From: VHCN01 sp964589935
GTDB lineage: Bacteria > Verrucomicrobiota > Verrucomicrobiia > Limisphaerales > VHCN01
DNA length: 64,000 nt
Direction: 5' to 3'
Assembly: GCA_964589935.1 (NCBI GenBank)
Contig: CAZPVD010000003.1
Location: 1-64,000 of the forward strand
Shown here: piece by piece, positions 8,363 through 17,144 of the stretch
Numbering within the stretch: position 1 is the first letter of the stretch
How the letters are laid out: every line of letters starts with the position of its first letter
Notes under the pieces: generated by a model
The model's input: the letters and a program-made list of their open reading frames with translations, nothing else
Told to the model about the DNA's origin: nothing
Databases searched by the model: none
Position numbers and translations under genes: made by a program

Positions 8363-8386
8363 TGCGGGTTGCATCCGTGCACTGTT

Positions 8387-8920
8387 TCAATTCTTCGGTC
8401 CGGCTTTGGCCAGCGACGCGCTCCAGCCGATAATCTGGCCGTTCGGCAGGCGAACCATGTCGCCGTCCGTCGTCGGATTTCCGCGTTCAGTCCACCGGCC
8501 TTCCAGATCCACCTCCGTTGTCTGGCCCGCCCGGATCACCACCGGCACGTGAATCCGCCCGTAGCCTTCCGAGGAAGCCACGACCTCGTAAATGCCCGTG
8601 GGCAGTGAGACGATTTGCGTGGACTGATCCGTGTTGCCCGCGTGATTGGGCACCCATTTGAACATCCTGTCATCCTGCGTTCTGACCACGTATTCCGTGT
8701 GAACGTAATAAACGAAATCCTTTCCCGCGCGTTTTTCCTCCGTCGCGGTGTGGACGATCAGCCGTCCCGTGCCGCCAAGGCCGAGGTCCGCGCGGCCCGA
8801 GTGCGGCCCCACCGGGCCGACCGTGATCGGCGCGCTTGTGCACGAGGTGAGAAGCATTGCCGTGCCGGCCAGAATCAGGCCAAACGCGAGCCGGGTTGGG
8901 TGCGAAGTTTTTGTGTTCAT
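8387..8920 (-). CDS. Putative lipoprotein
   Basis: About 177 residues from ATG 8920. The N-terminus has a hydrophobic stretch ending in LLTSC, a good lipobox, so it should be lipid-anchored after signal peptidase II cleavage. The mature protein is Gly/Thr-rich at first (GRADLGLGGTGRL), then has VYYVHTEYVVRTQDDRMFKWVPNH and a beta-rich domain with LPTGIYEVVASSEGYG and PVVIRAGQTTEVDLEG, which resembles carboxypeptidase-regulatory or PEGA-like domains. Convergent with recA, 24 bases apart. Function unknown. Confidence 0.75.
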   Translation of the reverse strand: MNTKTSHPTRLAFGLILAGTAMLLTSCTSAPITVGPVGPHSGRADLGLGGTGRLIVHTATEEKRAGKDFVYYVHTEYVVRTQDDRMFKWVPNHAGNTDQSTQIVSLPTGIYEVVASSEGYGRIHVPVVIRAGQTTEVDLEGRWTERGNPTTDGDMVRLPNGQIIGWSASLAKAGPKN

Positions 8921-9055
8921 GGGTGTCCTGTTGTTTGCGTGCCGTCGCACCAAGTTGCCCCCGTTTGCCTTTCAATCAAGCCGCTCTGTGTGACATTTTT
9001 TTAATGAAAATCGGTTAATGAACGGGCCGCGTCTGCGCCGGACAGAACGCGAGCT

Positions 9056-10228
9056 TCACCGGAGAAATTGTTCCGCCGCGTGATCGGCGAAACGCATCCC
9101 GCGGCGCGTGAGATGAAAATTTTCCGGCGAGAATTCAGCGAGTCCTTCCGAGATCAACTCATCCATCTCGCGTTTCCACTCGCCGCGCAGATCGAAACCC
9201 GTCGTCCGCTCAAACAGCTCGAAGGACCAGCCCGCGTTCATGCGCAGGCCGAACGCGGCCGTTTCGCCCGCGCGGCGCAGCGGCGGTAGTTCCTCGCGCG
9301 ATTCGATGGCGCGCGCGCCTTGTTCCAATTGCTCGCAGTAGAGCTGCGTGTTGGACCAGTTTTTTGTCCGCGCGCCGTGTGCGTAGCCCGCCGCGCTCGG
9401 GCCGAGGCCGTGATACGCGCCGCCACGCCAGTAGTTGATGTTGTGAAGGCAGGCCCGTGACGGGATTGCGAATTGCGGATTGCGGATTGCGAATTCATTG
9501 CGCGCGAAGTTTGCGACTTCATACTGGTGGAAGCCCGCGCGCTCCGCGGCTTCGAGCAGTTCCTCATACATCGCTTCGGCGAGTTCCTCGTTCACGTCGA
9601 ACGCGCCGGCCTGAAGCTGCGCGAAGAGCGGCGTGTCCTGCTCGTAAATCACTTCGTAGCAGGAGAGATGCTCGCAGCCGAGCGCGAGCGCCTCGCGCAG
9701 GGTGTCGCGCCACATCTCCATCGTCTGGCCGGGGATGGCGAACATGAGATCCACGTTCGCGTTGTCGAAGCCCGCGGCGCGCAGCGTGTCGAAGGATTTG
9801 AAAACCTGCTCGCGCGAGTGGATGCGTCCGAGCCGGTCGAGGAGTTTTTCATCGAGCGACTGCACGCCCATCGAGACACGGTTCACGCCGAAATCGCGCA
9901 GGAGCTTCGCCTTGTCCGCCGAGACGGTCGCGGGATTGCACTCGACGGTCCACTCTTTCGCGCCGAGCAGATTGAGCCGTTCCATCGCGCGGAGGATTTG
10001 CGTCCACTGCGCGAGGTTCAGCAGCGATGGCGTGCCGCCGCCGAAGAAGACGGTGCGCGGCTTGAGTTCAGGCGCGACGATTTCGAGTTCACGCACGAGC
10101 GCGGCGACATAGCGGTTGACGAGGTCGCCAGACGGCTGGCCGGAGTAAAACGCGCAATACTCGCACTTGTGCGCGCAGAACGGCACATGGACGTAGAGAC
10201 TCGTGACGATTTCAGTCGGAGCGGACAT
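9056..10228 (-). CDS. hemW: Radical SAM heme chaperone HemW (coproporphyrinogen III oxidase-like)
   Basis: 390 residues from ATG 10228. The radical-SAM cluster motif is C18AHKC22EYC25 with the following aromatic residue, then FFGGGTPSLL, VTVECNP-like WTVECNPATV and NRVSMGVQSLDEKLLDRLGR, all standard for the HemN/HemW group. HemW lacks true coproporphyrinogen oxidase activity in characterised cases and acts in heme delivery. Its neighbours cspA and hemQ strengthen the heme link. Oddity: between EVANFAR and the conserved HNINYWRGG sits a non-conserved insert, NEFAIRNPQFAIPSRA, encoded by four heptamer repeats (9463-9490). Confidence 0.9.
   Translation of the reverse strand: MSAPTEIVTSLYVHVPFCAHKCEYCAFYSGQPSGDLVNRYVAALVRELEIVAPELKPRTVFFGGGTPSLLNLAQWTQILRAMERLNLLGAKEWTVECNPATVSADKAKLLRDFGVNRVSMGVQSLDEKLLDRLGRIHSREQVFKSFDTLRAAGFDNANVDLMFAIPGQTMEMWRDTLREALALGCEHLSCYEVIYEQDTPLFAQLQAGAFDVNEELAEAMYEELLEAAERAGFHQYEVANFARNEFAIRNPQFAIPSRACLHNINYWRGGAYHGLGPSAAGYAHGARTKNWSNTQLYCEQLEQGARAIESREELPPLRRAGETAAFGLRMNAGWSFELFERTTGFDLRGEWKREMDELISEGLAEFSPENFHLTRRGMRFADHAAEQFLR
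9463..9490. repeat. Four-unit heptamer repeat inside hemW
   Basis: Plus-strand units are GGATTGC, GAATTGC, GGATTGC, GGATTGC, followed by a degenerate GAATTCA. The repeat is translated in frame in hemW as an insert between conserved blocks. It has the same unit length and copy number as repeats in miaA (12252-12284) and the ABC permease (18597-18624). Confidence 0.85.
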
Positions 10229-10345
10229 CACAGGGAAGCTGCCGCACGCGAATTGCGCGGGCAAGGGAAGAAGCGACCGGACGCAATGAAGTTATTGAGA
10301 AGAAAAACCGTCGCCGGTCTCGATGCACCTGACTACGCCGCGTTT

Positions 10346-10567
10346 TTAGCGCGGTTGTTCGTCCTGCTGGTTGCGCTGGACGTTTTGTGCCTTGAGGCCC
10401 TTGTCGCTTTCGAGCACGTCGAAATTAACCGTTTCGCCCTCATTGAGTGTCTTGTAGCCATCGCCCGCGATGGCGGTGTGATGCACAAAGATGTCCTGCC
10501 CCGAGTCCTGCTGGATGAACCCGAAGCCCTTCTTGTTGTCGAACCATTTCACTTTTCCGCTGGCCAT
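10346..10567 (-). CDS. Cold-shock protein, CspA family
   Basis: A 73-residue single cold-shock domain that binds single-stranded RNA or DNA and melts secondary structure. RNP1 is KGFGFIQQ and RNP2 is DIFVHHTAI; the opening MASGKVKWFDNKKG and the GETVNFDVLESDKGLKAQNV block complete the domain. Length is usual, with a short Gln/Asn/Asp C-terminal tail. It lies 48 bases after hemQ on the same strand, so it may share that transcript or have its own promoter in the gap. Confidence 0.95.
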   Translation of the reverse strand: MASGKVKWFDNKKGFGFIQQDSGQDIFVHHTAIAGDGYKTLNEGETVNFDVLESDKGLKAQNVQRNQQDEQPR

Positions 10568-10615
10568 ACGCTTAATCTCCTGACTGCGTTTTCATCTGCC
10601 GCCGGAACATCGCGG

Positions 10616-11428
10616 CTACAGGTGAAGGTGCGCCCACAAGTCCGCCGGGTTTAGCCGGATGTTGACAAAAAATTCGCCAAACTCGCCGTATCGGGCGCTG
10701 ACTTCGTCAAAACGCATTTCATACACAATCTCCTTCAGCGCGTCAACCTGATGCGCGATGAGCGTCACGCCCCATTCCCAGTCATCAATGCCGACCGAGC
10801 CGGTGATGAGCTGCGACACGCGCCCGGCGTATTTGCGGCCGACGCGCGCGTGGCCGCCCATGAGCTTCTTGCGCGCCGCGAAATCGAGCATATACCAGTT
10901 GTCGGTGAGGTCGCGCTTCTTGTTCATCGGGTAGAAGCACATCGCCTCCCAGTCATCCAGCTCGGGATAAAGCCGGTAGTGGCGGTATTCCTCCATGCGC
11001 TTGCGTTCGTCCGCGAGGCGTTTCTCATAAACCTCGCCGCCGGGCTGAAGACCCTCGCCCTTGAGCCGCGCAAGAACATCCTCCTCGCTCGGCATGTATT
11101 CCGTCAGTTCGGTGACACTGAGATACGAATAAACTTTTTGCAGCGCACCGGGCGGGAAGCACGCCTCCAGATCACGGTGCATCTGGCCAAGGCCCGCGAG
11201 GTCGGCGTGATAGAGGATGAAACCCAAGTCCGCCTTTCCCCCGACATTTGCGTAAGTGCACATGCGCGGATGCGACGGATTGGCGTTCGCAGTGCGGAGT
11301 TGTTCGAGCTTCGCGCGCACGGCGGCAGATTCGCCGGGCTTGAGCGCGGCCCAGCGGACACGGTCCACGCGGTAGAACAAGTGCATCACGTGGATGCCTT
11401 GGGTGAGTTTGACGGTTGGCAATGGCAT
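10616..11428 (-). CDS. hemQ: Coproheme decarboxylase HemQ (chlorite dismutase family)
   Basis: 270 residues of the chlorite-dismutase-like fold. HemQ converts iron-coproporphyrin III to heme b using peroxide, the last step of the coproporphyrin-dependent pathway. Family signals are HVMHLFYRVDRVRW, the helix-rich middle with LSVTELTEYM, YPMNKKRDLTDNWYML and the C-terminal TGSVGIDDWEWGVTLIAHQVDALKEIVYEMRFDEVSARYGEFGEF, which is characteristic of HemQ rather than of true chlorite dismutases. It sits in a minus-strand run with hemW and cspA. This implies the coproporphyrin branch for heme in this organism. Confidence 0.88.
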   Translation of the reverse strand: MPLPTVKLTQGIHVMHLFYRVDRVRWAALKPGESAAVRAKLEQLRTANANPSHPRMCTYANVGGKADLGFILYHADLAGLGQMHRDLEACFPPGALQKVYSYLSVTELTEYMPSEEDVLARLKGEGLQPGGEVYEKRLADERKRMEEYRHYRLYPELDDWEAMCFYPMNKKRDLTDNWYMLDFAARKKLMGGHARVGRKYAGRVSQLITGSVGIDDWEWGVTLIAHQVDALKEIVYEMRFDEVSARYGEFGEFFVNIRLNPADLWAHLHL

Positions 11429-11440
11429 GGGAAAATTCGG

Positions 11441-11815
11441 TCACTCAACCTGCAGCACTTGGTCGAGCAACTGCGGGAGCTGGTGCAGAATGGCCTGATC
11501 GCCCGCGACGAGCGACGCGCCGGCGGCAACGGCGGCCTCCTGCCGCTTCTTGTCGTCATGGCTCGTGAAGCACAGCACGGGCAGGTGCCGTGTGCTCACG
11601 GTGTTCCTGAGCTGTCCGACGACGGCGATGGCATCGGCATTCTTCGCATCCAGATCCATGAGGACCACGATCGGCTTGTCGCGCTCGGCGTGTTCGAGGA
11701 GTTTGTTTGGCTCGTTGAGCATCGTCACGCGATAGCCCATGTCGCGCAGCTTGTTGCCAAGCTGATTGCCCAGCACAAGATGCTCATAGACCACGATGGC
11801 AAGCGGCGATGTCAC
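11441..11815 (-). CDS. Stand-alone response-regulator receiver protein
   Basis: About 124 residues from a GTG at 11815; the longer frame would need a TTG. The fold follows the receiver pattern: AIVVYEHLVLGNQLGNKL, then PIVVLMDLDAKNADAI with the phosphoacceptor aspartate in VLMDLD, then PVLCFTSHDDKKRQEAAVAAGASLVAG. Oddity: the first acidic pair, normally DD, is replaced by YEH, so Mg binding and phosphorylation may be weakened. No output domain is present, so it would act by protein contact. Only 12 bases from hemQ. Confidence 0.7.
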   Translation of the reverse strand: MTSPLAIVVYEHLVLGNQLGNKLRDMGYRVTMLNEPNKLLEHAERDKPIVVLMDLDAKNADAIAVVGQLRNTVSTRHLPVLCFTSHDDKKRQEAAVAAGASLVAGDQAILHQLPQLLDQVLQVE

Positions 11816-11889
11816 GGCGCGCAGCGTGGGACAAGGTTGCGTGAAATGCAAAATTTTTTCGCGCCGACCGTTTTAAGAATGCAACAATC

Positions 11890-12843
<954 letters not shown>

Positions 12844-12884
12844 TTGCGACGCGGACGCGTTCGGCAACGCCACGCTTGAACCGT

Positions 12885-13415
12885 TCAATGGTTGAAGCCT
12901 TCAGCGGCTTTTTCCACATCCGGCTTCGGTGCGTGCTCCTGTTTCCACGAGAGGATGAACAGCAGCCCGACGCCGATGCAGATGGCGCTGTCGGCGACGT
13001 TGAACGCGGGAAAGCCCGCTTCGCCGCCACCCCGCCGCTGCACGTAAAAATAGAGGAAGTCCACAACGTGCTGGCGCGATTCCGTCATTCGGTCCACGAG
13101 ATTTCCCGTGATGCCACCGAACATCAAACCAAGCGCGATCTGGCCCGCCGCCGACCGTGTGTCGAAGTGGTGCCGCAGCAAAAACAGCGCAAGCAGCGCG
13201 ATGAGCGAGACGATGGCGAGCAGTTCGTTGTTGCCGTAAAAAAGGCTCCATGCCGCGCCGGTGTTGCCCCAGTGCACGAAGCGGAAGAAGCCTTCGACGA
13301 TCTCGCGCTGCTCCGCGTAGCCGAGATAGCGCAGCACGGCCAGCTTCGTAAGCTGGTCGAGCGCGAGCACGATCACGGCGGCGAGCGCCATGCGGCGGTT
13401 GGGCGTAAGCGTCAT
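12885..13415 (-). CDS. lspA: Lipoprotein signal peptidase (signal peptidase II)
   Basis: 176 residues from ATG 13415. An inner-membrane aspartyl protease that cleaves prolipoproteins at the lipid-modified Cys. Hydrophobic segments cover roughly residues 8-24, 55-80 and 130-150. Catalytic-site motifs are GGITGNLVDRMT and AFNVADSAICIG, carrying the two essential aspartates; the conserved NTGAAWSLF is also present. It suits the lipoproteins elsewhere in the window. The upstream extension in the same frame (to 13544) lacks any conserved feature. Followed closely by miaA. Confidence 0.95.
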   Translation of the reverse strand: MTLTPNRRMALAAVIVLALDQLTKLAVLRYLGYAEQREIVEGFFRFVHWGNTGAAWSLFYGNNELLAIVSLIALLALFLLRHHFDTRSAAGQIALGLMFGGITGNLVDRMTESRQHVVDFLYFYVQRRGGGEAGFPAFNVADSAICIGVGLLFILSWKQEHAPKPDVEKAAEGFNH

Positions 13416-13530
13416 GTGACGGGCGTGGTTTAACGGCGCGAGCGCGAAATGACAAACTGATTTCGTCCGCGGCGGCAGGCCAAAACGCTCGACTTCCGCC
13501 CCGCGCGCTGAGAAAATCCACGGGTTCACC

Positions 13531-14379
13531 ATGAACTCATTCATCGCCGCCCGGCTTCAACTGCTCTCCCTCACCGATCTGCTCGCGGTTTCTGCCACCA
13601 CGGCCCGCGCCCAGGACACCGATCCCGATCTCATGCAAAAGCGACAAAAGTTCCAGCAAACAGTCCCCAAAAAAATCGAACTCGGCTACCTCCTCCGCCT
13701 GCCGGACGGCTACGACGCCAGCGGTGCGAAGAAGTGGCCGCTCATCCTTTTCCTGCACGGCGCGGGCGAGCGCGGCACCAACCTTACGCTCGTCGCCGTT
13801 CATGGACCGCCGAAGCTGGTGAGGAAAAATCCGCCCACGCCGAGGAATGAAACCGACGAGGCCCGCGCCAGCCGCGAGGCCGCCACGAAGCTGCTACGCG
13901 AAAACTTCATCGTTGTCTCACCGCAGTGTCCCGACGACGAGACGTGGGACAATGACGCGTTGCTCGCGCTGCTCGACAGCGTCATCGCGGGCCATCGAGT
14001 GGACACCGCGCGTGTTTACCTCACCGGCCTCAGCATGGGTGGCTTCGGTTCGTGGAGCTTCGGTGTCCGGCATCCCGACCGCTTTGCCGCCATCGCCCCA
14101 ATCTGCGGCGGCGGCACGAGCATTGACATTTTGCTCGCGAAGCGCACGCAGGCCGCGGCGCTCAAGTCCCTTCCTGTCTGGGCCTTTCACGGCGCGAAGG
14201 ACCCCGTCGTGCCGCTTGCCGAATCCGAGCGCATGGTCGCCGCGCTCAAGAAGGCGGGCGTGAAGGACATCCAGTTGACCGTTTATCCCGAGGCCCAGCA
14301 CGACTCGTGGTCGGAAACCTACAACAATCCGAAACTCTATGAGTGGTTTCTCGCGCACGAGCGAAAAGCCAAAAAGTGA
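13531..14379 (+). CDS. Secreted alpha/beta-hydrolase (phospholipase/carboxylesterase-like)
   Basis: 282 residues with a possible signal at the N-terminus ending near ARAQD. PLILFLHGAGERGTN holds the oxyanion region, TGLSMGGFGSW the nucleophile elbow G-L-S-M-G, AFHGAKDPVVPLAES the acid residue, and EAQHDSWSETY the catalytic His. This is the esterase group often annotated as prolyl oligopeptidase or phospholipase family in Verrucomicrobia and Planctomycetes. The substrate may be an acylated sugar or glycolipid; this is not shown by sequence. The ggt gene begins 50 bases later. Confidence 0.85.
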   Translation: MNSFIAARLQLLSLTDLLAVSATTARAQDTDPDLMQKRQKFQQTVPKKIELGYLLRLPDGYDASGAKKWPLILFLHGAGERGTNLTLVAVHGPPKLVRKNPPTPRNETDEARASREAATKLLRENFIVVSPQCPDDETWDNDALLALLDSVIAGHRVDTARVYLTGLSMGGFGSWSFGVRHPDRFAAIAPICGGGTSIDILLAKRTQAAALKSLPVWAFHGAKDPVVPLAESERMVAALKKAGVKDIQLTVYPEAQHDSWSETYNNPKLYEWFLAHERKAKK

Positions 14380-14429
14380 AGCGCGAACTTTCGCTCGCCT
14401 CAGCCACGGCCATCGAGCAACCTCCGAAC

Positions 14430-16076
14430 ATGACCCGCAACCTTTCGCGCCGTTCCGCGCTAAAGCTTGCCGGCGGTGCTGCGCTCGCCGGTGTTTTCGC
14501 CCCGCGTCTCTCCCTTGCCGCCGAACAGTCGCCGCCCGATTATTCCCACGGCGTGGTCATCGGTGAACTCACCGCGGCGAAGGCCGGCCTGAAGATTCTC
14601 GCCGACGGCGGCAATGCCGTGGATGCCGCGGTCGCCTCCGCGCTCGCGGCTGCTGTAGTCGCGCCGCAGTCCTGCGGCCTCGGCGGCTACGGCGGCAGCG
14701 CGGTCATCGCGCTCGCCCGGAAAAGGCAGGTCACGGCGATTGACTTCAACACCACCGCGCCCGCCGCCATGCGCGAAGACACCTTCAAGCCCGGCGCGGA
14801 CGGCAAGGTGCGCGACCGCATCAACGAGCACGGCTGGCTTGCGGCCGGCGTGCCGGGCACGCTCGCGGGACTCGACTTCGCGTGGCGGCGCTTCGGAAAA
14901 CTTTCGTTCGCGCAGGTGTTCGCGCCGGCAATCGAGTTCGCGGAGAAGGGCTTTCCCGTCACTTCCGGCATGGCGGCGGCGCTGCGCGGCACAGCTGCGC
15001 AACTGCGCAAGGACACCGCCACGGCGAAGCTGTTGTTGAACGACGGCGAACCGTTCAAGGCAGGTGACACGTTCCGCAATCCCGAGGCCGCCGAGATGCT
15101 TAAATCGCTTGTCGCGCGAAAATCAGTGCGCGATTTTTATCATGGCGACATCGCGCATCGCATTGCGGAGGCATTTGAGAAAAACGGCGGCCTTGTCGCG
15201 GCGAAGGATCTTGCGGCCTACGAGCCGCGCGAAGTGAAGCCGCTTGAAATTTCCTGGCGCGGGCTGGCGATCCGCACCGCGCCGCTGACTGCCGGCGGCA
15301 TCACGCCGCTCCAGGCGCTGCTCGTGCTCAAGTCGCTCGGTTGGGATGCGCGCACGGATGCGCAGACGCGCCTGTGGCTTCGCATCGAAGCCGAGCGCGC
15401 CGCGTGGCAGGATCGTTTGCAAAAGTTTGGCGATACGGCGCAGGCACGCGCGCTTACCTCGAAACTTCTCTCGAGGGAGGGCGCGAGCGAACTTGCGGCA
15501 AAAATTGAGAACGCCGTGAAATCTCGCAAGCCATTGCCGCCCGCGGGCGAACCGCGCGAGCACGCGGGCACCATTCACCTCAGCGTCGCGGACAAGGAGG
15601 GCAACATGGTCGCGCTCACGCTCACGCACGGAAACAGCTTCGGCGCGTGCGTCACCGTGCCCGGCCTCGGCCTCACGCTCGGCCACGGCATGTCGCGATT
15701 CGAACCGCAGCCGGGGCATCCGAACTCACCCGGCCCTGGCAAGCGTCCGCTGCACAACATGTGCCCGACGATTTTGTCGCGCGGCGACCGGCCAGTGTTC
15801 GCGGTCGGCGGGACGGGCGGACGCCGCATTCCGACTTCCGTGTTCACCGTGTTGTTGAATCTCGTCGCGTTGGACGCATCGGTCGAGGACGCCGTCGCCG
15901 CGCCGCGGCTTCACACCGAGGGCGGACTGGACGTGGCCTTCGAGGCAAAGTGGCCGAAGGAGGAGCGCGAGTTTTTCAACACCGTCGGCTACAAGGTTTC
16001 AACCGGGCCGATTGCCACGGTCAGCGCGGTGGCCTTCAACCCGGCGACCGGCGAGTGTCGCGCCGCCCGGCGCTAA
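14430..16076 (+). CDS. Tat-exported gamma-glutamyltranspeptidase-family protein
   Basis: 548 residues from ATG 14430. A twin-arginine signal (SRRSALKLAGGAALAGV) precedes the mature enzyme. GNAVDAAVASALAAAVVAPQSCGLGGYGG is split here as the classical N-terminal GGT signature. The autoprocessing and catalytic threonine is T381 in HAGTIHLSVADKEGN, followed by NSFGACV, PLHNMCPTI and GGTGGRRIP. Processing at T381 would give a large and a small chain in the periplasm that hydrolyse or transfer gamma-glutamyl groups, for example of glutathione. The Tat signal is unusual compared with the Sec signal of E. coli GGT. Its stop overlaps a convergent small gene by 4 bases. Confidence 0.87.
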   Translation: MTRNLSRRSALKLAGGAALAGVFAPRLSLAAEQSPPDYSHGVVIGELTAAKAGLKILADGGNAVDAAVASALAAAVVAPQSCGLGGYGGSAVIALARKRQVTAIDFNTTAPAAMREDTFKPGADGKVRDRINEHGWLAAGVPGTLAGLDFAWRRFGKLSFAQVFAPAIEFAEKGFPVTSGMAAALRGTAAQLRKDTATAKLLLNDGEPFKAGDTFRNPEAAEMLKSLVARKSVRDFYHGDIAHRIAEAFEKNGGLVAAKDLAAYEPREVKPLEISWRGLAIRTAPLTAGGITPLQALLVLKSLGWDARTDAQTRLWLRIEAERAAWQDRLQKFGDTAQARALTSKLLSREGASELAAKIENAVKSRKPLPPAGEPREHAGTIHLSVADKEGNMVALTLTHGNSFGACVTVPGLGLTLGHGMSRFEPQPGHPNSPGPGKRPLHNMCPTILSRGDRPVFAVGGTGGRRIPTSVFTVLLNLVALDASVEDAVAAPRLHTEGGLDVAFEAKWPKEEREFFNTVGYKVSTGPIATVSAVAFNPATGECRAARR

Positions 16077-16246
16077 GCGTGCGCGAACGTGCCGTGATCC
16101 GCGTGTGATTTGTCCTTCGCCACGGTGGGTTGTGGTGACGGATGATCGGGATCCTCGTTCTTCAGGAACTTGTGCCAGCAGACGAGGTAGCCGATTGCAA
16201 GCGCATAAGGAACGAGGACGATGAGGATGTTCGGGAGGTCAGCCAT
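16073..16246 (-). CDS. Small single-pass membrane protein
   Basis: A 57-codon frame from ATG 16246 to TAG at 16073. The protein reads MADLPNILIVLVPYALAIG then YLVCWHKFLKNEDPDHP, followed by a Pro/His/Lys-rich tail ending GTFAHA. The N-terminal 22 residues form one membrane helix and the tail has several histidines. The stop codon overlaps the ggt stop codon by 4 bases on the opposite strand. I do not recognise a family; small single-helix proteins with charged tails of this type occur in cytochrome-oxidase and transporter operons. A clean membrane profile argues for a real gene. Confidence 0.55.
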   Translation of the reverse strand: MADLPNILIVLVPYALAIGYLVCWHKFLKNEDPDHPSPQPTVAKDKSHADHGTFAHA

Positions 16247-16437
16247 AAGCCTGTCGTGTTTGCAGAACGGGCGATGCCAACATCGCCCCGAACCAGCGGA
16301 ACCGCCGCACGGTTCTCATGCCTCCTTCATAATAGCCCAAGTGCGGCTAAACTGCGCGAATTTTGGCTGAAATGCTGCGCTTTTTGACGCGCGAACCGGC
16401 TGAAATTTGAACTACGCGTGGCAATATCCGCGCCGCT

Positions 16438-17076
16438 TTATTTCACCTTCGTGACGATGAGGTCGTCGAACTGGATCGGCGTGCCCGCGTAGGGATTGCC
16501 CCAGATCGAGGGTCGGCCCGCCGGCTGCGCCTGCTTCTCGTCCCATGAAATTGTCCATTGCGCCGGCTCCTTCGCGGATTGCGCCCATGCCTTGCCTTCG
16601 AGTTTCCATTCGCCGTCTTTTACTTTGCGCAGTTGCAGTCGCAGCACAGTCCACGCGCCGGACTGCCACTCGAACGGAACGTTTGCGACTGCGTCCTCGC
16701 CGCGATACAGCTCAAGCTGTTTTTTGCTCGGAGAAATTTGCAGTTTGTAGCCGCCCACGCCGTTGAGGCCGACGGCAATCGTCGGGAAGCGCCGGCCCTT
16801 GCCCGTGCCGTTCACGCGCGCCTGCACGCACAGGCCGTCCGCCTCCGTCGGGCCGAACAGCACGCCGAACGTGTCCAGCGGCGCGCCGGGAAGTTCGAGG
16901 AACTTGTTCGCGCCGTCCTGCTTCACCGCGAACGCGCCGTCGAGCACGAGGAATTCCGCCGGCACCTTGTCCACCTCGGCCTTCTCGAAGTTGTTTTCAT
17001 ACACCGGCTTGGTCTGCGCGGCGAGCGGCAGCGCGAGGCCGAGCACGGCGGCGAGTGTCATCAGTTTTGTCTTCAT
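16438..17076 (-). CDS. Secreted beta-sandwich (DUF1080/LamG-like) protein
   Basis: 212 residues from ATG 17076, which places a standard signal peptide (MKTKLMTLAAVLGLALP, cut near LAAQT) at the start. The mature part is beta-rich: YENNFEKAEVDKVPAEF, LCVQARVNGTGKGRRFPTIAV, YKLQISPSKKQLELYRGED and TVLRLQLRKVKDGEWKLEGKAW, ending in PIQFDDLIVTKV. This pattern matches concanavalin-like domains such as DUF1080, which bind or cleave glycans in these phyla. No obvious catalytic acid pair was identified, so I call the fold only. Confidence 0.65.
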   Translation of the reverse strand: MKTKLMTLAAVLGLALPLAAQTKPVYENNFEKAEVDKVPAEFLVLDGAFAVKQDGANKFLELPGAPLDTFGVLFGPTEADGLCVQARVNGTGKGRRFPTIAVGLNGVGGYKLQISPSKKQLELYRGEDAVANVPFEWQSGAWTVLRLQLRKVKDGEWKLEGKAWAQSAKEPAQWTISWDEKQAQPAGRPSIWGNPYAGTPIQFDDLIVTKVK

Positions 17077-17144
17077 GCGGGCAAAAATCGTTGTGCGTTT
17101 CTTTCGCTGTGTGAGACGCGCCGGGGCGCGGTTTGGTTCAACCT

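Noticed and set aside
9473..10654. 393-codon plus-strand frame across hemW and cspA
   Set aside because: It runs antisense through two clear genes and has no family resemblance.
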